Shown here piece by piece: positions 8,021-16,109 of a stretch of 64,000 bases of DNA; positions within the stretch are counted from its first letter, which is position 1; each line of letters opens with the position of its first letter. The notes under the pieces are model-generated. The model saw only the letters and a program-made list of their open reading frames with translations. It did not search any database and was not told the origin of the DNA. The stretch lies in the NCBI GenBank assembly GCA_910578645.1, contig CAJTQI010000006.1, positions 124,001 through 188,000 on the forward strand. The letters are read 5' to 3'. Source of the stretch: an uncultured Lachnospiraceae bacterium. GTDB lineage: Bacteria; Bacillota; Clostridia; Lachnospirales; Lachnospiraceae. The position numbers and the translations under genes were made by a program.

Positions 8021-8180
8021 TCAAAGTAACCTCCGCCTTGCTTTGCCTGTCCCTTAGCGGGCCGCATGGCCATCCATACTTTTGAAAGTCACAGACTTTC
8101 AAAGTAAACCTCCGCCCTGCTCTGCCTGCCTCTTTAGCAGGCCGCATGGCCATCCATACTTTTGAAAGTCAAAGACTTTT
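8021..8180 (-). repeat. Two tandem copies of an approximately 80-bp intergenic repeat
   Basis: Copy 1 (8021-8098) and copy 2 (8099-8180) both read TCAAAGTAA, CTCCGCC, then GGCCGCATGGCCATCCATAC and TTTTGAAAGTC. Each contains small hairpins (GGCC ATGC GGCC; GAAAGTC with GACTTTC). They fill the gap between two sugar genes of the same operon, with the second copy touching the stop codon of the oxidoreductase. Role unknown; they could stabilise or stop mRNA. Confidence 0.8.
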
Positions 8181-9252
8181 AAAAGTAAATTGTCTTACCT
8201 GTCTTTGCAGACTCATAGATTGCTTCCAGAATCTGTGTTACTACCATAGCCTGTTCCGGCAATACTGTTAACGGTTTTCCATTTACAATTGCTTCATAAA
8301 ATACTTCCTGCTCCTCGTCTTCCGGTCTCTCGGCTTCGCCGTCATAAAATGCAACGCCGGCTGCATCCAATGCCGGTTTCTCCACGCACTGTTTGCCATA
8401 TTGTACACGGTTGATACGCAGTCCGTCTTTCATATCAGCCCCCGCCTTCGTTCCGCAAAGGGTTGTCTTTGCCTCATCCACTTCCAGGCTGTTGAGCGCC
8501 CATGCTGCCTCTAAGTGAATGGCTGCGCCGTTTTTCATTTTAATAAAACCAAACGCTGAATCTTCAACCGTAAACACTTCCGGGTCCCAATCGCCCCATG
8601 CATTCCCGGTATCCTTCTGGTCTGCCAACTTACGGAATACGGAGCCTGTTACGGATTCCGGTTCATAGTTATCCATCATCCAAAGTGTCAAATCCAGTGC
8701 ATGCGTACCGATGTCAATCAAGGGACCGCCGCCCTGTTTTTCTGCATCCAAAAATACACCCCATGTGGGAACGGCTCTTCTACGGATTGCATGTGCTTTT
8801 GCGTAATAAACTTCGCCCAAGTCGCCGTTTGCGCAAGCTTTTTTCAGATACTGGGAATCGCTTCTGTAACGGTTCTGATAACCGATTGTCAGGATTTTCC
8901 CTGTCTCTTTTGCTGTCTTAACCATTTCCTGTGCTTCTGCATAGGTCTTTGCCATAGGCTTTTCGCACAAAACATTTTTGCCAGCCTTCATAGCCGCTAT
9001 CGCAATGGGCGCATGGCTGCTGTTAGGAGTCAGCACATATACGGCATCCAAATCCTCTTTGATAAGTTCCTCGTAATCCGTATAAACACGGGCATCCTCT
9101 GCGCCGTACTCTTTTTTTGCCTTCTCGGCCCGTTCTTCTATCAAATCGCAAAAAGCGACAATATTATAATGACCTGTTCTCTTCATAGCAGGCAGATGCT
9201 TATTGTTTGCAATGCCGCCGCATCCCACAACACCAACATTTAAAATTTTCAT
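8179..9252 (-). CDS. Gfo/Idh/MocA family oxidoreductase
   Basis: A 357-residue NAD(P)-dependent sugar dehydrogenase of the Gfo/Idh/MocA family. The N-terminal Rossmann fold shows VGVVGCGGIANNKHLPAM, the cofactor-binding VAFCDL, and the family hallmark LCEKPMAKT near residue 97. The C-terminal domain has GGGPLIDIGTHALDL with the catalytic Asp and His. AGGAGG is placed well before the ATG. It probably oxidises one sugar or glycoside hydroxyl, or reduces a keto sugar. It is the fourth enzyme of the cargo operon, after a TIM-barrel protein; substrate unknown. Confidence 0.88.
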   Translation of the reverse strand: MKILNVGVVGCGGIANNKHLPAMKRTGHYNIVAFCDLIEERAEKAKKEYGAEDARVYTDYEELIKEDLDAVYVLTPNSSHAPIAIAAMKAGKNVLCEKPMAKTYAEAQEMVKTAKETGKILTIGYQNRYRSDSQYLKKACANGDLGEVYYAKAHAIRRRAVPTWGVFLDAEKQGGGPLIDIGTHALDLTLWMMDNYEPESVTGSVFRKLADQKDTGNAWGDWDPEVFTVEDSAFGFIKMKNGAAIHLEAAWALNSLEVDEAKTTLCGTKAGADMKDGLRINRVQYGKQCVEKPALDAAGVAFYDGEAERPEDEEQEVFYEAIVNGKPLTVLPEQAMVVTQILEAIYESAKTGKTIYF

Positions 9253-9301
9253 GATACCTTCCTCCTTATAGGGCTTTCTTTTTATTTTTGCATCCTTTAC
9301 T

Positions 9302-10057
9302 TTATTTCGTTTTTACATAGTTCAGGCTTTTTTCCATATTTTCCATGGGAGTTCCAAAAGTGTGCGTATCCTGTTCGATTACCAGCCACTTAGCGCCACA
9401 CTCTACAGCGGCAGGCACGACTTTGTCCGCACCGACCTCACCGTCTCCTACTGCTACCAATACGACTTCGCCATCCTTACGGATAAAATCCTTCACATGC
9501 ACAATCGGACAACGTCCGCTGTATTTATGAAGATATGTAACAGGGTCTGCGCCGCCTACCTTCACCCAACACAAATCAAGCTCTGTTTTTAACTGCTCTG
9601 CGGGAATTGTATCGTAGAGGGCATCCAATTGATATCCACCCTCCGGCGTCTTTTCAAACTCAAAATTATGGTTGTGATAAAGAAGTTCCATCCCTGCTTC
9701 CCGGCATTTCTCTGCAACCTTTACAATCGTGTCAAGGGTATCCTGATACTTGCTTCCGCCGTACCATTTTTCTTTGTCCAGGAAAGGAATGGCCACATAT
9801 TTACAGCCAATCTCCTTATAATTCTGCACGGTTTTGTCTAAATCCTGTTCAAAATCGCTCATAGGTACATGGGCACTGATAGCCTGCAGTCCTGCATTAT
9901 CTAAGCAGGCACGAATTTCCTTTGGGGATTTTCCGTATAATCCTGCTAATTCCACTCCGTCATATCCCATGTCTGCAAGCTGCTGCATAGCCTTGCCAAA
10001 ATCCGCCTCCGCCTGTTCACGCACAGAATATACCTGCGCCGCAATCGGTAATTTCAT
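9302..10057 (-). CDS. Sugar phosphate isomerase/epimerase family protein (TIM barrel)
   Basis: A 251-residue xylose-isomerase-like TIM barrel beginning MKLPIAAQVYSVREQAEADF; the start was set by GGAGC eight to twelve bases upstream. Typical strand motifs are present: DGVELAGLYG, LLYHNHNFEF (metal-binding His and Asn), ELDLCWVKVGG, PIVHVKDF and VIEQDTH. This subgroup is common beside Gfo/Idh/MocA dehydrogenases in gut Firmicutes. It likely acts on a keto sugar or keto-glycoside made by one of the two neighbouring oxidoreductases (inference). Confidence 0.85.
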   Translation of the reverse strand: MKLPIAAQVYSVREQAEADFGKAMQQLADMGYDGVELAGLYGKSPKEIRACLDNAGLQAISAHVPMSDFEQDLDKTVQNYKEIGCKYVAIPFLDKEKWYGGSKYQDTLDTIVKVAEKCREAGMELLYHNHNFEFEKTPEGGYQLDALYDTIPAEQLKTELDLCWVKVGGADPVTYLHKYSGRCPIVHVKDFIRKDGEVVLVAVGDGEVGADKVVPAAVECGAKWLVIEQDTHTFGTPMENMEKSLNYVKTK

Positions 10058-10100
10058 ACAAATAGCTCCTTCCATTTTTTATGTGCTCTCGGAATATTTC

Positions 10101-11153
10101 TTATCCCTCAAATTGTATGACCTGTTTCTTCTCGGAAGATTCAAAGATAGCTTCCATCACTCTCATGACGCGCGCCACTTCTTCTAACTTAATCAGGCTC
10201 TCTTCCCTGCCTTCCAATACAGCCATCACATTTTTGTAGAAATCGCAAATATCGCTCTTTTCTTCCGGACGCTCTTCCGTAAAGATACTGTCTTCACGCC
10301 GGGGGGCCATCGTCTTTGTAAGACCGGCCGCCGTTCTCACCGGAACCACATCCTCTTCATCCGCTCCGCAGGCCCGCACAATTTTTATGTTCTCTCCCCA
10401 GTCTCCAATTATCGCCGTGCCGTCTCTGCCAAGCACATACCAACGGGGAAGGTTGATAAAATTGCTTGTCCCTACTTCCACAATCATATGGACGCCATTG
10501 GCAAATCCTAAATCTGCCGTAAAGCCATCATCCACCAACTGGTTGGTCACGTTCGTAACTGTTGCATAAATCGTCTCAAGAGCCACACCTGGGAACATCA
10601 TAAGCGCCTGGTCCAAAAGATGTACGCCCCAGTCCAGTACCATGCCGCCGCCATGCTCTTTCTCCTGACGCCAATCCCCCGGGATTCCGCGGGAACCGTG
10701 TACTCTGGATTCTAACCTGTACACTTCTCCCAAAGTTCCCTCCGCCATCAATTTCTTTACGGTAAGGAAATCTTCATCCCAACGGCGGTTCTGATGTACC
10801 GTCAAGAACCTGCCATACTTTTTGGAAGCTTCAATCATCTCCTGCAAATCCGCCGAGCACAGTGTAACGGGTTTTTCACTAACCACATTCTTCCCGGCCT
10901 TCATCGCCTCGATTGCAATACTTTTATGCACATCGTTAGGTGTCGCTACAAGCACGATATCCACCTTTTCATCCGCTAAGAGTTCTTCCAGACTGCCATA
11001 TACAGGAATCTGGCGGGAACGCGCATATTCCCGTCTCTCTTCCTTAATATCCCAAATACCTGCCACTGACAGGTTATCTATTTTTTCAATCAAGTCATAA
11101 TGCCAGCCAGCCATTCCGCCGAAGCCGACCATTGCTAATAAATGCTTTTTCAT
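10101..11153 (-). CDS. Gfo/Idh/MocA family oxidoreductase
   Basis: A 350-residue NAD(P)-dependent oxidoreductase. The start at 11153 gives MKKHLLAMVGFGGMAGWHYD and its ATGA overlaps the stop of the upstream TIM-barrel gene, so translation is coupled. The Rossmann glycine motif, the VSEKPVTL motif near residue 95 and the GGGMVLDWGVHLLDQ catalytic region (Asp and His) are all visible. It differs clearly from the second oxidoreductase of the cluster, suggesting two oxidation steps or two substrates. Confidence 0.88.
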   Translation of the reverse strand: MKKHLLAMVGFGGMAGWHYDLIEKIDNLSVAGIWDIKEERREYARSRQIPVYGSLEELLADEKVDIVLVATPNDVHKSIAIEAMKAGKNVVSEKPVTLCSADLQEMIEASKKYGRFLTVHQNRRWDEDFLTVKKLMAEGTLGEVYRLESRVHGSRGIPGDWRQEKEHGGGMVLDWGVHLLDQALMMFPGVALETIYATVTNVTNQLVDDGFTADLGFANGVHMIVEVGTSNFINLPRWYVLGRDGTAIIGDWGENIKIVRACGADEEDVVPVRTAAGLTKTMAPRREDSIFTEERPEEKSDICDFYKNVMAVLEGREESLIKLEEVARVMRVMEAIFESSEKKQVIQFEG

Positions 11154-12121
11154 GCCCAGTACATACTTCCTCTCTCTTCGAAAATGAGTACATTTTTCAG
11201 ACATTCAATGGCCTTAAGCAACCCTTCCCTGCCAGACATTAAACTGTCCTCATGCTCAATACTGATGGCGTAATCATAACCTGCCAGCCTCAGCTCTGAA
11301 GCAATCGCTTTCCAGAACTCTTCTCCATGGCCGTATCCTACGGACCTGAAAATCCAGGAACGCTCAATCTCATTGCCATAATGCATCGTATCAAGCACAC
11401 CGTTAACCTTCACATTGACAGGGTCAATTTTTGTATCCTTTGCATGGAAATGGAACAGCGCGCCTGCTTTACCAAGCTCACGTATACATACACAAGGGTC
11501 CATGCCCTGCCAGATTAAATGGCTGGGGTCAAAATTGGCGCCGATTTCCGGCCCTACTGCTTCCCTTAAGCGCAGCAGAGTCCTTGTATTATAAACACAG
11601 AATCCCGGATGCAGTTCCAGTGCGATTTTATGTATGCCATGCTCTTTTGCAAAAGCCACTTTCTTTTTCCAGTAAGGAATCAGCACCTCATTCCACTGGT
11701 ATTCCAAAACTTCCGTAAAATCTTCCGGCCAAGGGCATGTTACCCAGTTGGGCATAGTATCCTGCGGGCTTCCTCCGGGACAGCCTGAAAATGTGTTTAC
11801 TACAGGAACACCTAGCTTCTCCGCAAGTAAAATCGCATTGGTCAGGTCGTCGTCAAACTTCTTTGCGATTTCCGGATTCGGATGCACCATATTTCCATGG
11901 CTGCTCAATGCGCTAATCTCCAGATTATGTTTATGGATTGTGTCCAGAAATTCCTTCTGTTTCTTCTCATCCGCCAAAAGTTCCGCTGCATCACAATGCG
12001 CTTTACCCGGGAATCCGCCACATCCGATTTCCACCATCTGCACGCCGTTTGCTGCTAAAAAGCTGCATGCTTCGTCCAAAGACTTATCTCCCAGCACTAC
12101 TGTAAAAGTTCCTAATTTCAT
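11150..12121 (-). CDS. Sugar phosphate isomerase/epimerase family protein, long type
   Basis: A 323-residue xylose-isomerase-like TIM-barrel protein starting MKLGTFTVVLGDKSLDEA, with AGGAGG upstream. Motifs include MVEIGCGGFPGKAHC, ALELHPGFCVYNT, GANFDPSHLIWQG (metal-binding Asp and His), LFHFHAKDT and SIEHEDS. At about 320 residues it belongs to the longer group that accompanies Gfo/Idh/MocA dehydrogenases; related proteins include those of glycoside-cleaving systems that work through a 3-keto sugar. It is the first gene of the five-enzyme cargo operon, after the AraC regulator. A role in glycoside or rare-sugar breakdown is inference. Confidence 0.85.
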   Translation of the reverse strand: MKLGTFTVVLGDKSLDEACSFLAANGVQMVEIGCGGFPGKAHCDAAELLADEKKQKEFLDTIHKHNLEISALSSHGNMVHPNPEIAKKFDDDLTNAILLAEKLGVPVVNTFSGCPGGSPQDTMPNWVTCPWPEDFTEVLEYQWNEVLIPYWKKKVAFAKEHGIHKIALELHPGFCVYNTRTLLRLREAVGPEIGANFDPSHLIWQGMDPCVCIRELGKAGALFHFHAKDTKIDPVNVKVNGVLDTMHYGNEIERSWIFRSVGYGHGEEFWKAIASELRLAGYDYAISIEHEDSLMSGREGLLKAIECLKNVLIFEERGSMYWA

Positions 12122-12228
12122 TCTTTTTCCCTCCTGTTAATTGTGACTTATTACCAACGATTCATTTTCGCGCGTACAAAAATGTATACTTCTGCACCGC
12201 TGAAATTGTGTTTATTATATAAAAAGAC

Positions 12229-12256
12229 AACAGAAGAAAGATAGCTTTCTTCTGCT
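12229..12256 (-). terminator. Terminator after AraC regulator
   Basis: 10-bp perfect stem CAGAAGAAAG / CTTTCTTCTG, four-base loop, followed on the minus strand by TTGTCTTTTTAT. It ends the regulator transcript, so the enzyme operon starting at 12121 needs its own promoter in 12122-12228. Confidence 0.85.
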
Positions 12257-12303
12257 GAAAAACTCATACGATTCTGCTATTTTATTACAGCCTGTGATTT
12301 GTG

Positions 12304-13152
12304 CTATGCCTTTCCTTTCACGTGGGTCTGTTTGCGTGCTTCCAGGGGCGTACATCCAAAATACTTGCGAAACATACGTCCGAAGTTATTATAATCCAAA
12401 AAGCCCACTGCCTCCGCCACTTCCGTTGCTGTGAGCGTATCTTGTTTCAGAAGTTTCATTGCCTTATTTAACCGAATCTCATTGATATACTGTTGGGGCG
12501 CCACCCCTGCACTCTCCTTAAAGATATGGCAAAACCGCCCTTCACTTAAATGTACCATCTCCGCCAACTCGCAGTTGGTTATTATTTCCGTATAATGCAT
12601 CTCGATATATTGATAAACTCTGTTGAGCCGTTCCAATTTTTTACGCCGTTTTAACACCCCCTCTTCCGAAAGCATTTCAATCGCCTTGTTGCGCGCCAGA
12701 TAAGTGACAAGTTTTAAAAGTTCTCCTTTGCAGACCAGTTGGTAACCAATTTCTTTCCTTTGATATTCCTCATAAATACGGAGCATGATTCTGGAAATTT
12801 CCGCGTCACCGGAAATAATCGGGCAAAATATTATATTCTTGTCCGCAAGTTCCCTGGAAAAATCCTCCATGTCAAAAATCGCCACCAGCACTTCCATCTC
12901 TCCGTTTCTGCAATATCCCTCGTGCAATACATTGCTGTTGGCAATCACAAGCGCGCCTTCACCCGCCTCCATTTCCTCCTGCTCTAACTTGATTACCGTC
13001 CGTCCGCGCACCACATAGTGCAGTTCAATCTGTTCATGCCAATGGGCGCTAAAATATTTTCCTTTACTATTGCATTTATTTACAATTAACTGGATTGGAA
13101 ATTCTTTATCCTTAAGTATTTTCTTTTCATAAAGCTCCAAATTCCTTTCCAT
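12304..13152 (-). CDS. AraC family transcriptional regulator (cupin sensor)
   Basis: A 282-residue one-component regulator. The N-terminal half is a cupin sugar-sensing domain (HWHEQIELHYVVRGR, then GEGALVIANSNVLHEGY). The C-terminal 100 residues form the double helix-turn-helix AraC domain: NCELAEMVHLSEGRFCHIF and TATEVAEAVGFLDYNNFGRMF with the end pattern FGCTPLEARK. It is the outermost cargo gene, near the attachment core at 13217, and is closed by its own terminator. It most likely activates the five-enzyme operon downstream in response to the sugar or glycoside substrate. Confidence 0.92.
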   Translation of the reverse strand: MERNLELYEKKILKDKEFPIQLIVNKCNSKGKYFSAHWHEQIELHYVVRGRTVIKLEQEEMEAGEGALVIANSNVLHEGYCRNGEMEVLVAIFDMEDFSRELADKNIIFCPIISGDAEISRIMLRIYEEYQRKEIGYQLVCKGELLKLVTYLARNKAIEMLSEEGVLKRRKKLERLNRVYQYIEMHYTEIITNCELAEMVHLSEGRFCHIFKESAGVAPQQYINEIRLNKAMKLLKQDTLTATEVAEAVGFLDYNNFGRMFRKYFGCTPLEARKQTHVKGKA

Positions 13153-13216
13153 TGATACAATCCTCTCTCATACGAATGTATTTTAACTTAAGTTCTGTCC
13201 CGTTCCATTGACAGAC

Positions 13217-13226
13217 CATTCCCCCA
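13217..13226 (-). repeat. Attachment-site core, regulator-proximal end
   Basis: TGGGGGAATG on the minus strand, identical to 4371-4380. It codes W-G-N at the end of the intact deacetylase motif FDAAWGN; after it the frame runs into element DNA and ends after nine codons. Confidence 0.85.
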
Positions 13227-13649
13227 CGCCGCATCAAAACTGAGGGCTACCTGTTTTTTATCCGTCTCCACACAGTATATGGGCAATTCCCTGCCGCCCA
13301 CGGAACTGCTGACGGTGATGGAATCGGGCAGAAATTTCGTTACGCCCTGTATCAGTGCAATGGTTGCCAGCGCAAAAGCCGCCGATTTCGCCACCTGCAA
13401 AAGTACGCCCTGTATAAAACTCTTACGCTTCTGTTCTTCCTTCGTCCGGCATCCGGAGGGACGGCTTGCGCCGCAATATTGCCCGCTATTTTTTACCTGC
13501 TGCCTCTGTTTCGTCCATGCCTCCACCTGGTCTGGCTGCGGCCACACGCCGTCATCCTCACCGGATGCAGAATCTTTCTGGATTTTCCCCTCCAGTTCAC
13601 ACATGGCAAGCTTTATCTTATCGTTCCAGCTTTTACCGTTTTCGTACAT
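13217..13649 (-). pseudogene. PdaB-like polysaccharide deacetylase, 5' part (split by mobile element)
   Basis: The N-terminal 144 codons of the deacetylase. Start ATG at 13649 (MYENGKSWNDK) has AGGG upstream. The product has a charged, Gln-rich cytoplasmic N-terminus, one membrane segment (VLLQVAKSAAFALATIALIQ, around residues 80-100), and then the start of the extracytoplasmic NodB domain: ELPIYCVETDKKQVALSFD with the catalytic Asp in FDAAWGN. After the core the frame continues into element DNA for GLSMERDRT and stops at 13188. The rest of the enzyme (HSxxH motif onward) is at 3799-4370. Reunited, it would be a membrane-anchored peptidoglycan or spore-type deacetylase of 334 residues. Confidence 0.9.
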
Positions 13650-13709
13650 AATGATACCCTGCATATTGTTGTTACTACAAGTATATGCAAGGTATCTTAC
13701 TTTTTACAA

Positions 13710-14999
13710 TTATTTTCCTTCTTCTTCCCCAATCATCAGATTTAATATGGTTACGTCCGTGTCCTTCATGCCCACTCTCCCCACATAACCCATGCTTTTA
13801 ATCGTGTCTTCCACATCCTCCTTGACCAGTCCCTCTCCCGGACGGAAACAATGGTCCGCGTTCTCTAACATGTGCGCCATAATCGCCGCATCCACCGCAG
13901 AGGCAATCTTCGCCGCACAGGATGACTTGGCACCGTCGCACACTACACCGCCCATATTGGCAATGGTGTTCGTAATGGTGTTGGATACCGCTTCATAACT
14001 GCCTCCATACAGATAAGTAATCGCCGCACCCGCACCGCAGGCGGCGCTCACGGCCCCACAGTATGCCGACAGGCTTCCGATATATTTCTTCTGATGTATT
14101 GCAATCAGATTGCTCACCACAAGCGCCCGGTACATCTTCTCTTTTGAGACGTTGGATTCCTTCGCAAACTCAATCACCGGGAGGGAACAGGTCATGCCCT
14201 GGTTGCCGCTGCCTGAATTGATGATAACAGGCATAGAACATCCGTTCATCCTGGCGTCCGAGCCCGCAGCCGCCTTCGCCTTTGCCCTGACCTTGATATC
14301 ATCCCCGTACACCGATATCAATGTCCTGCCCACTTCCGCTCCATAGTGGTTTTTTAACCCTTCCTCGGAAATGGCCGTGTTCATCTCCACCTGCCTGCCG
14401 ATAACCTCTTCGATATCTTCCATGCGCACTTCGTCTGCGAACCGTAAAATATCCCTGACATTCAAAGACTCTCTTTTGTCAGGTCCCTGCTCTTTTGCCT
14501 GCTTGCAATCGTCCCTGTCTTCAAACAGGATTTCCCCATCCCGTTCTATCCGTTCAATATGGGTATGTTTTCCGGATATGGTGACTTTAACGCAATGTCC
14601 TTCACCCCTCATCTCCACCCGGATATAAAGATTCGCCACACCTTCCTGCAGATGGCATGTACAGAATTTCCGTTCCAGTAACGCCCTTACCTGCTCTCTG
14701 TCCTCTTCCGTCACTGTCTCAAGCACTTCAAGTTTCCTGTCAGCCCTTCCGCCCACAGCGCCTAACACAGCCGCCGCCTCGATACCTTGCATTCCGCCGG
14801 AATTGGGAACCGTGACGCTTTTTACATTCTTAATGATATTCCCGCTGCAATATACGTCCATATGTCCCGGCATATCCCCGAAAGTCTCCCGGGCGGTAGC
14901 CGCCGCATAGGCAAGGGCGATGGGTTCCGTGCACCCCAGAGCCGGAACCAGTTCTTCCTTGAGAATATCCAGATAACACTGATACTGTTTTTCTTCCAT
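13710..14999 (-). CDS. L-cysteine desulfidase family protein (UPF0597/CyuA-like)
   Basis: A 429-residue member of the UPF0597 family, which includes CyuA/CdsB cysteine desulfidases that convert L-cysteine to pyruvate, ammonia and sulfide with an iron-sulfur cluster. Signature stretches are complete: ELVPALGCTEPIALAYAAAT, VPNSGGMQGIEAAAVLG, INSGSGNQGMTCSLPVI, SAYCGAVSAACGAGAAITY and VCDGAKSSCAAKIASA. The conserved cysteines in these motifs are likely cluster ligands. Cytoplasmic. It ends 60 bases upstream of the deacetylase 5' part on the same strand. Some databases label relatives serine dehydratase alpha subunit; the substrate could be another beta-substituted amino acid. Confidence 0.9.
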   Translation of the reverse strand: MEEKQYQCYLDILKEELVPALGCTEPIALAYAAATARETFGDMPGHMDVYCSGNIIKNVKSVTVPNSGGMQGIEAAAVLGAVGGRADRKLEVLETVTEEDREQVRALLERKFCTCHLQEGVANLYIRVEMRGEGHCVKVTISGKHTHIERIERDGEILFEDRDDCKQAKEQGPDKRESLNVRDILRFADEVRMEDIEEVIGRQVEMNTAISEEGLKNHYGAEVGRTLISVYGDDIKVRAKAKAAAGSDARMNGCSMPVIINSGSGNQGMTCSLPVIEFAKESNVSKEKMYRALVVSNLIAIHQKKYIGSLSAYCGAVSAACGAGAAITYLYGGSYEAVSNTITNTIANMGGVVCDGAKSSCAAKIASAVDAAIMAHMLENADHCFRPGEGLVKEDVEDTIKSMGYVGRVGMKDTDVTILNLMIGEEEGK

Positions 15000-15051
15000 T
15001 AGTAATCTCCATTTCTGCGCGCCCTAATCATACTTACATGCCGTTCTTTCC

Positions 15052-15969
15052 TTACGGCAGCATCTTGCCTGCAGCCATATAAAGTTCATACCACTCTTCC
15101 CTCGTCAGGCATACTTCACATGCCTTACAGATATCCTTGATACGTCCCATATTCACGCTGCCCACAATGGTCTGGATGCCTGCCGGATGCCGCATAATCC
15201 ACGCCGTCGCCACAGCGTTTGGCGTCACGCTATACTTTTCTGCCAGACGCTCCAATACCTGGTTCAGTTCCGGGAATTTCTCACTTCCGATAAAGATACC
15301 CTCGAACATGCCGTACTGGAACGGTGACCATGCCTGCAGCCTGATTTTCTTAAGCCTACAGTACTCTATCACGCTGCCCTCCCTGACGCACCCGGCGTCA
15401 TTGTGGATATTTACGTTAAGCCCTGCGTCGATGGTGGGACAGTGGGCGATGGAATACTGTATCTGGTTCACACATAAGGGCTCATCCAGACAACTGTTAA
15501 GAAGCTCTATCTGCATGGGATTATGGTTGCTCACACCGAAACTGCACACCTTCCCCGCACTCTTTAACTGCCGGAACGCTTCCGCCACTTCCTCCGGCTC
15601 CATCAGCGCATCCGGGCGGTGAAGAAGAAGCACATCGATATAGTCTGTCCCAAGTCTCTTCAAGCTGGCGTCCACGGAAGATAAAATATGCTCTTTCGAG
15701 AAATCATAGCAGCATCCCGGACGGATGGCGCACTTCGTCTGCAATACCATCTTCTCCCTGTCTCTTCCTGCCATCATCCTGCCGAATACCGCTTCCGCCT
15801 CGCCGCCCGCATAGATATCTGCGTGGTCGAAAAAGTTAATTCCCAACTCCATACATCCGTCAATCAAAGCCCCTACTTCTTTTTCGTCCTTTAACCCTGT
15901 CAGCCTCATACAGCCTAAACCGATTGCAGATACCTCCTGCAGATTATCACTTATTTTAAGTTTTTTCAT
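15052..15969 (-). CDS. Aldo/keto reductase
   Basis: A 305-residue NADPH-dependent aldo/keto reductase (YdhF-like subgroup). The catalytic tetrad is visible: Asp and Tyr in FFDHADIYAGG, Lys in VLQTKCAIRPG and His in DVLLLHRPD. The NADP-binding end AVATAWIMRHPAGIQTIVGS is intact. GGAG before the ATG comes from the edge of the three-hairpin repeat at 15978-16065. Substrate unknown; a single gene 52 bases upstream of the cysteine desulfidase gene. Confidence 0.92.
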   Translation of the reverse strand: MKKLKISDNLQEVSAIGLGCMRLTGLKDEKEVGALIDGCMELGINFFDHADIYAGGEAEAVFGRMMAGRDREKMVLQTKCAIRPGCCYDFSKEHILSSVDASLKRLGTDYIDVLLLHRPDALMEPEEVAEAFRQLKSAGKVCSFGVSNHNPMQIELLNSCLDEPLCVNQIQYSIAHCPTIDAGLNVNIHNDAGCVREGSVIEYCRLKKIRLQAWSPFQYGMFEGIFIGSEKFPELNQVLERLAEKYSVTPNAVATAWIMRHPAGIQTIVGSVNMGRIKDICKACEVCLTREEWYELYMAAGKMLP

Positions 15970-15977
15970 CTTTCACT

Positions 15978-16065
15978 CCATTTCTGCGTTGCTTTTGTAT
16001 CGAGTTTGTGGCAAGCAACGCGCAGACACAAATCTCGCGATTGAAAATTTTAATTTTCAATCTTT
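15978..16065 (-). repeat. Three-hairpin intergenic repeat, copy A (short)
   Basis: Shares CATTTCTGCG, GAGTTTGTGGCAAGCA, GACACAAATCTCGC and GATTGAAAATTTTAATTTTC with copies at 22252-22372, 26979-27104 and 56770-56883. This copy lacks the first hairpin (GTCTCAACTTTTGTTGAGAC). The remaining arms are GAGTTTGTG / CACAAATCTC and the perfect GATTGAAAATT / AATTTTCAATC palindrome. Its right edge on the minus strand reads AAATGGAG and serves as the ribosome site of the aldo/keto reductase gene. Confidence 0.8.
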
Positions 16066-16109
16066 ACCTCTTTTCCTTTTATTAAAAACTACTTTTCCTG
16101 TTTCCGGAA

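Larger units (their letters stand above)
4371..13226 (-). mobile_element. 8.85-kb serine-recombinase element splitting a deacetylase gene
   Basis: Bounded by 10-bp direct repeats of TGGGGGAATG, each embedded in one half of a PdaB-like deacetylase gene. The unit length is 8846 bp. All genes inside are on the minus strand, in the same direction as the host gene: AraC regulator, TIM-barrel, Gfo/Idh, TIM-barrel, Gfo/Idh, TIM-barrel, acetyltransferase, a 51-residue ORF and the large serine recombinase at the end next to one attachment site. No conjugation, replication or phage structural genes are seen, so this is a small integrative element whose cargo is sugar metabolism. Excision would restore the deacetylase (335 codons, length divisible by three). 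This resembles in layout the elements that interrupt sporulation genes in Bacilli and Clostridia; whether excision is developmental is inference. Confidence 0.88.
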
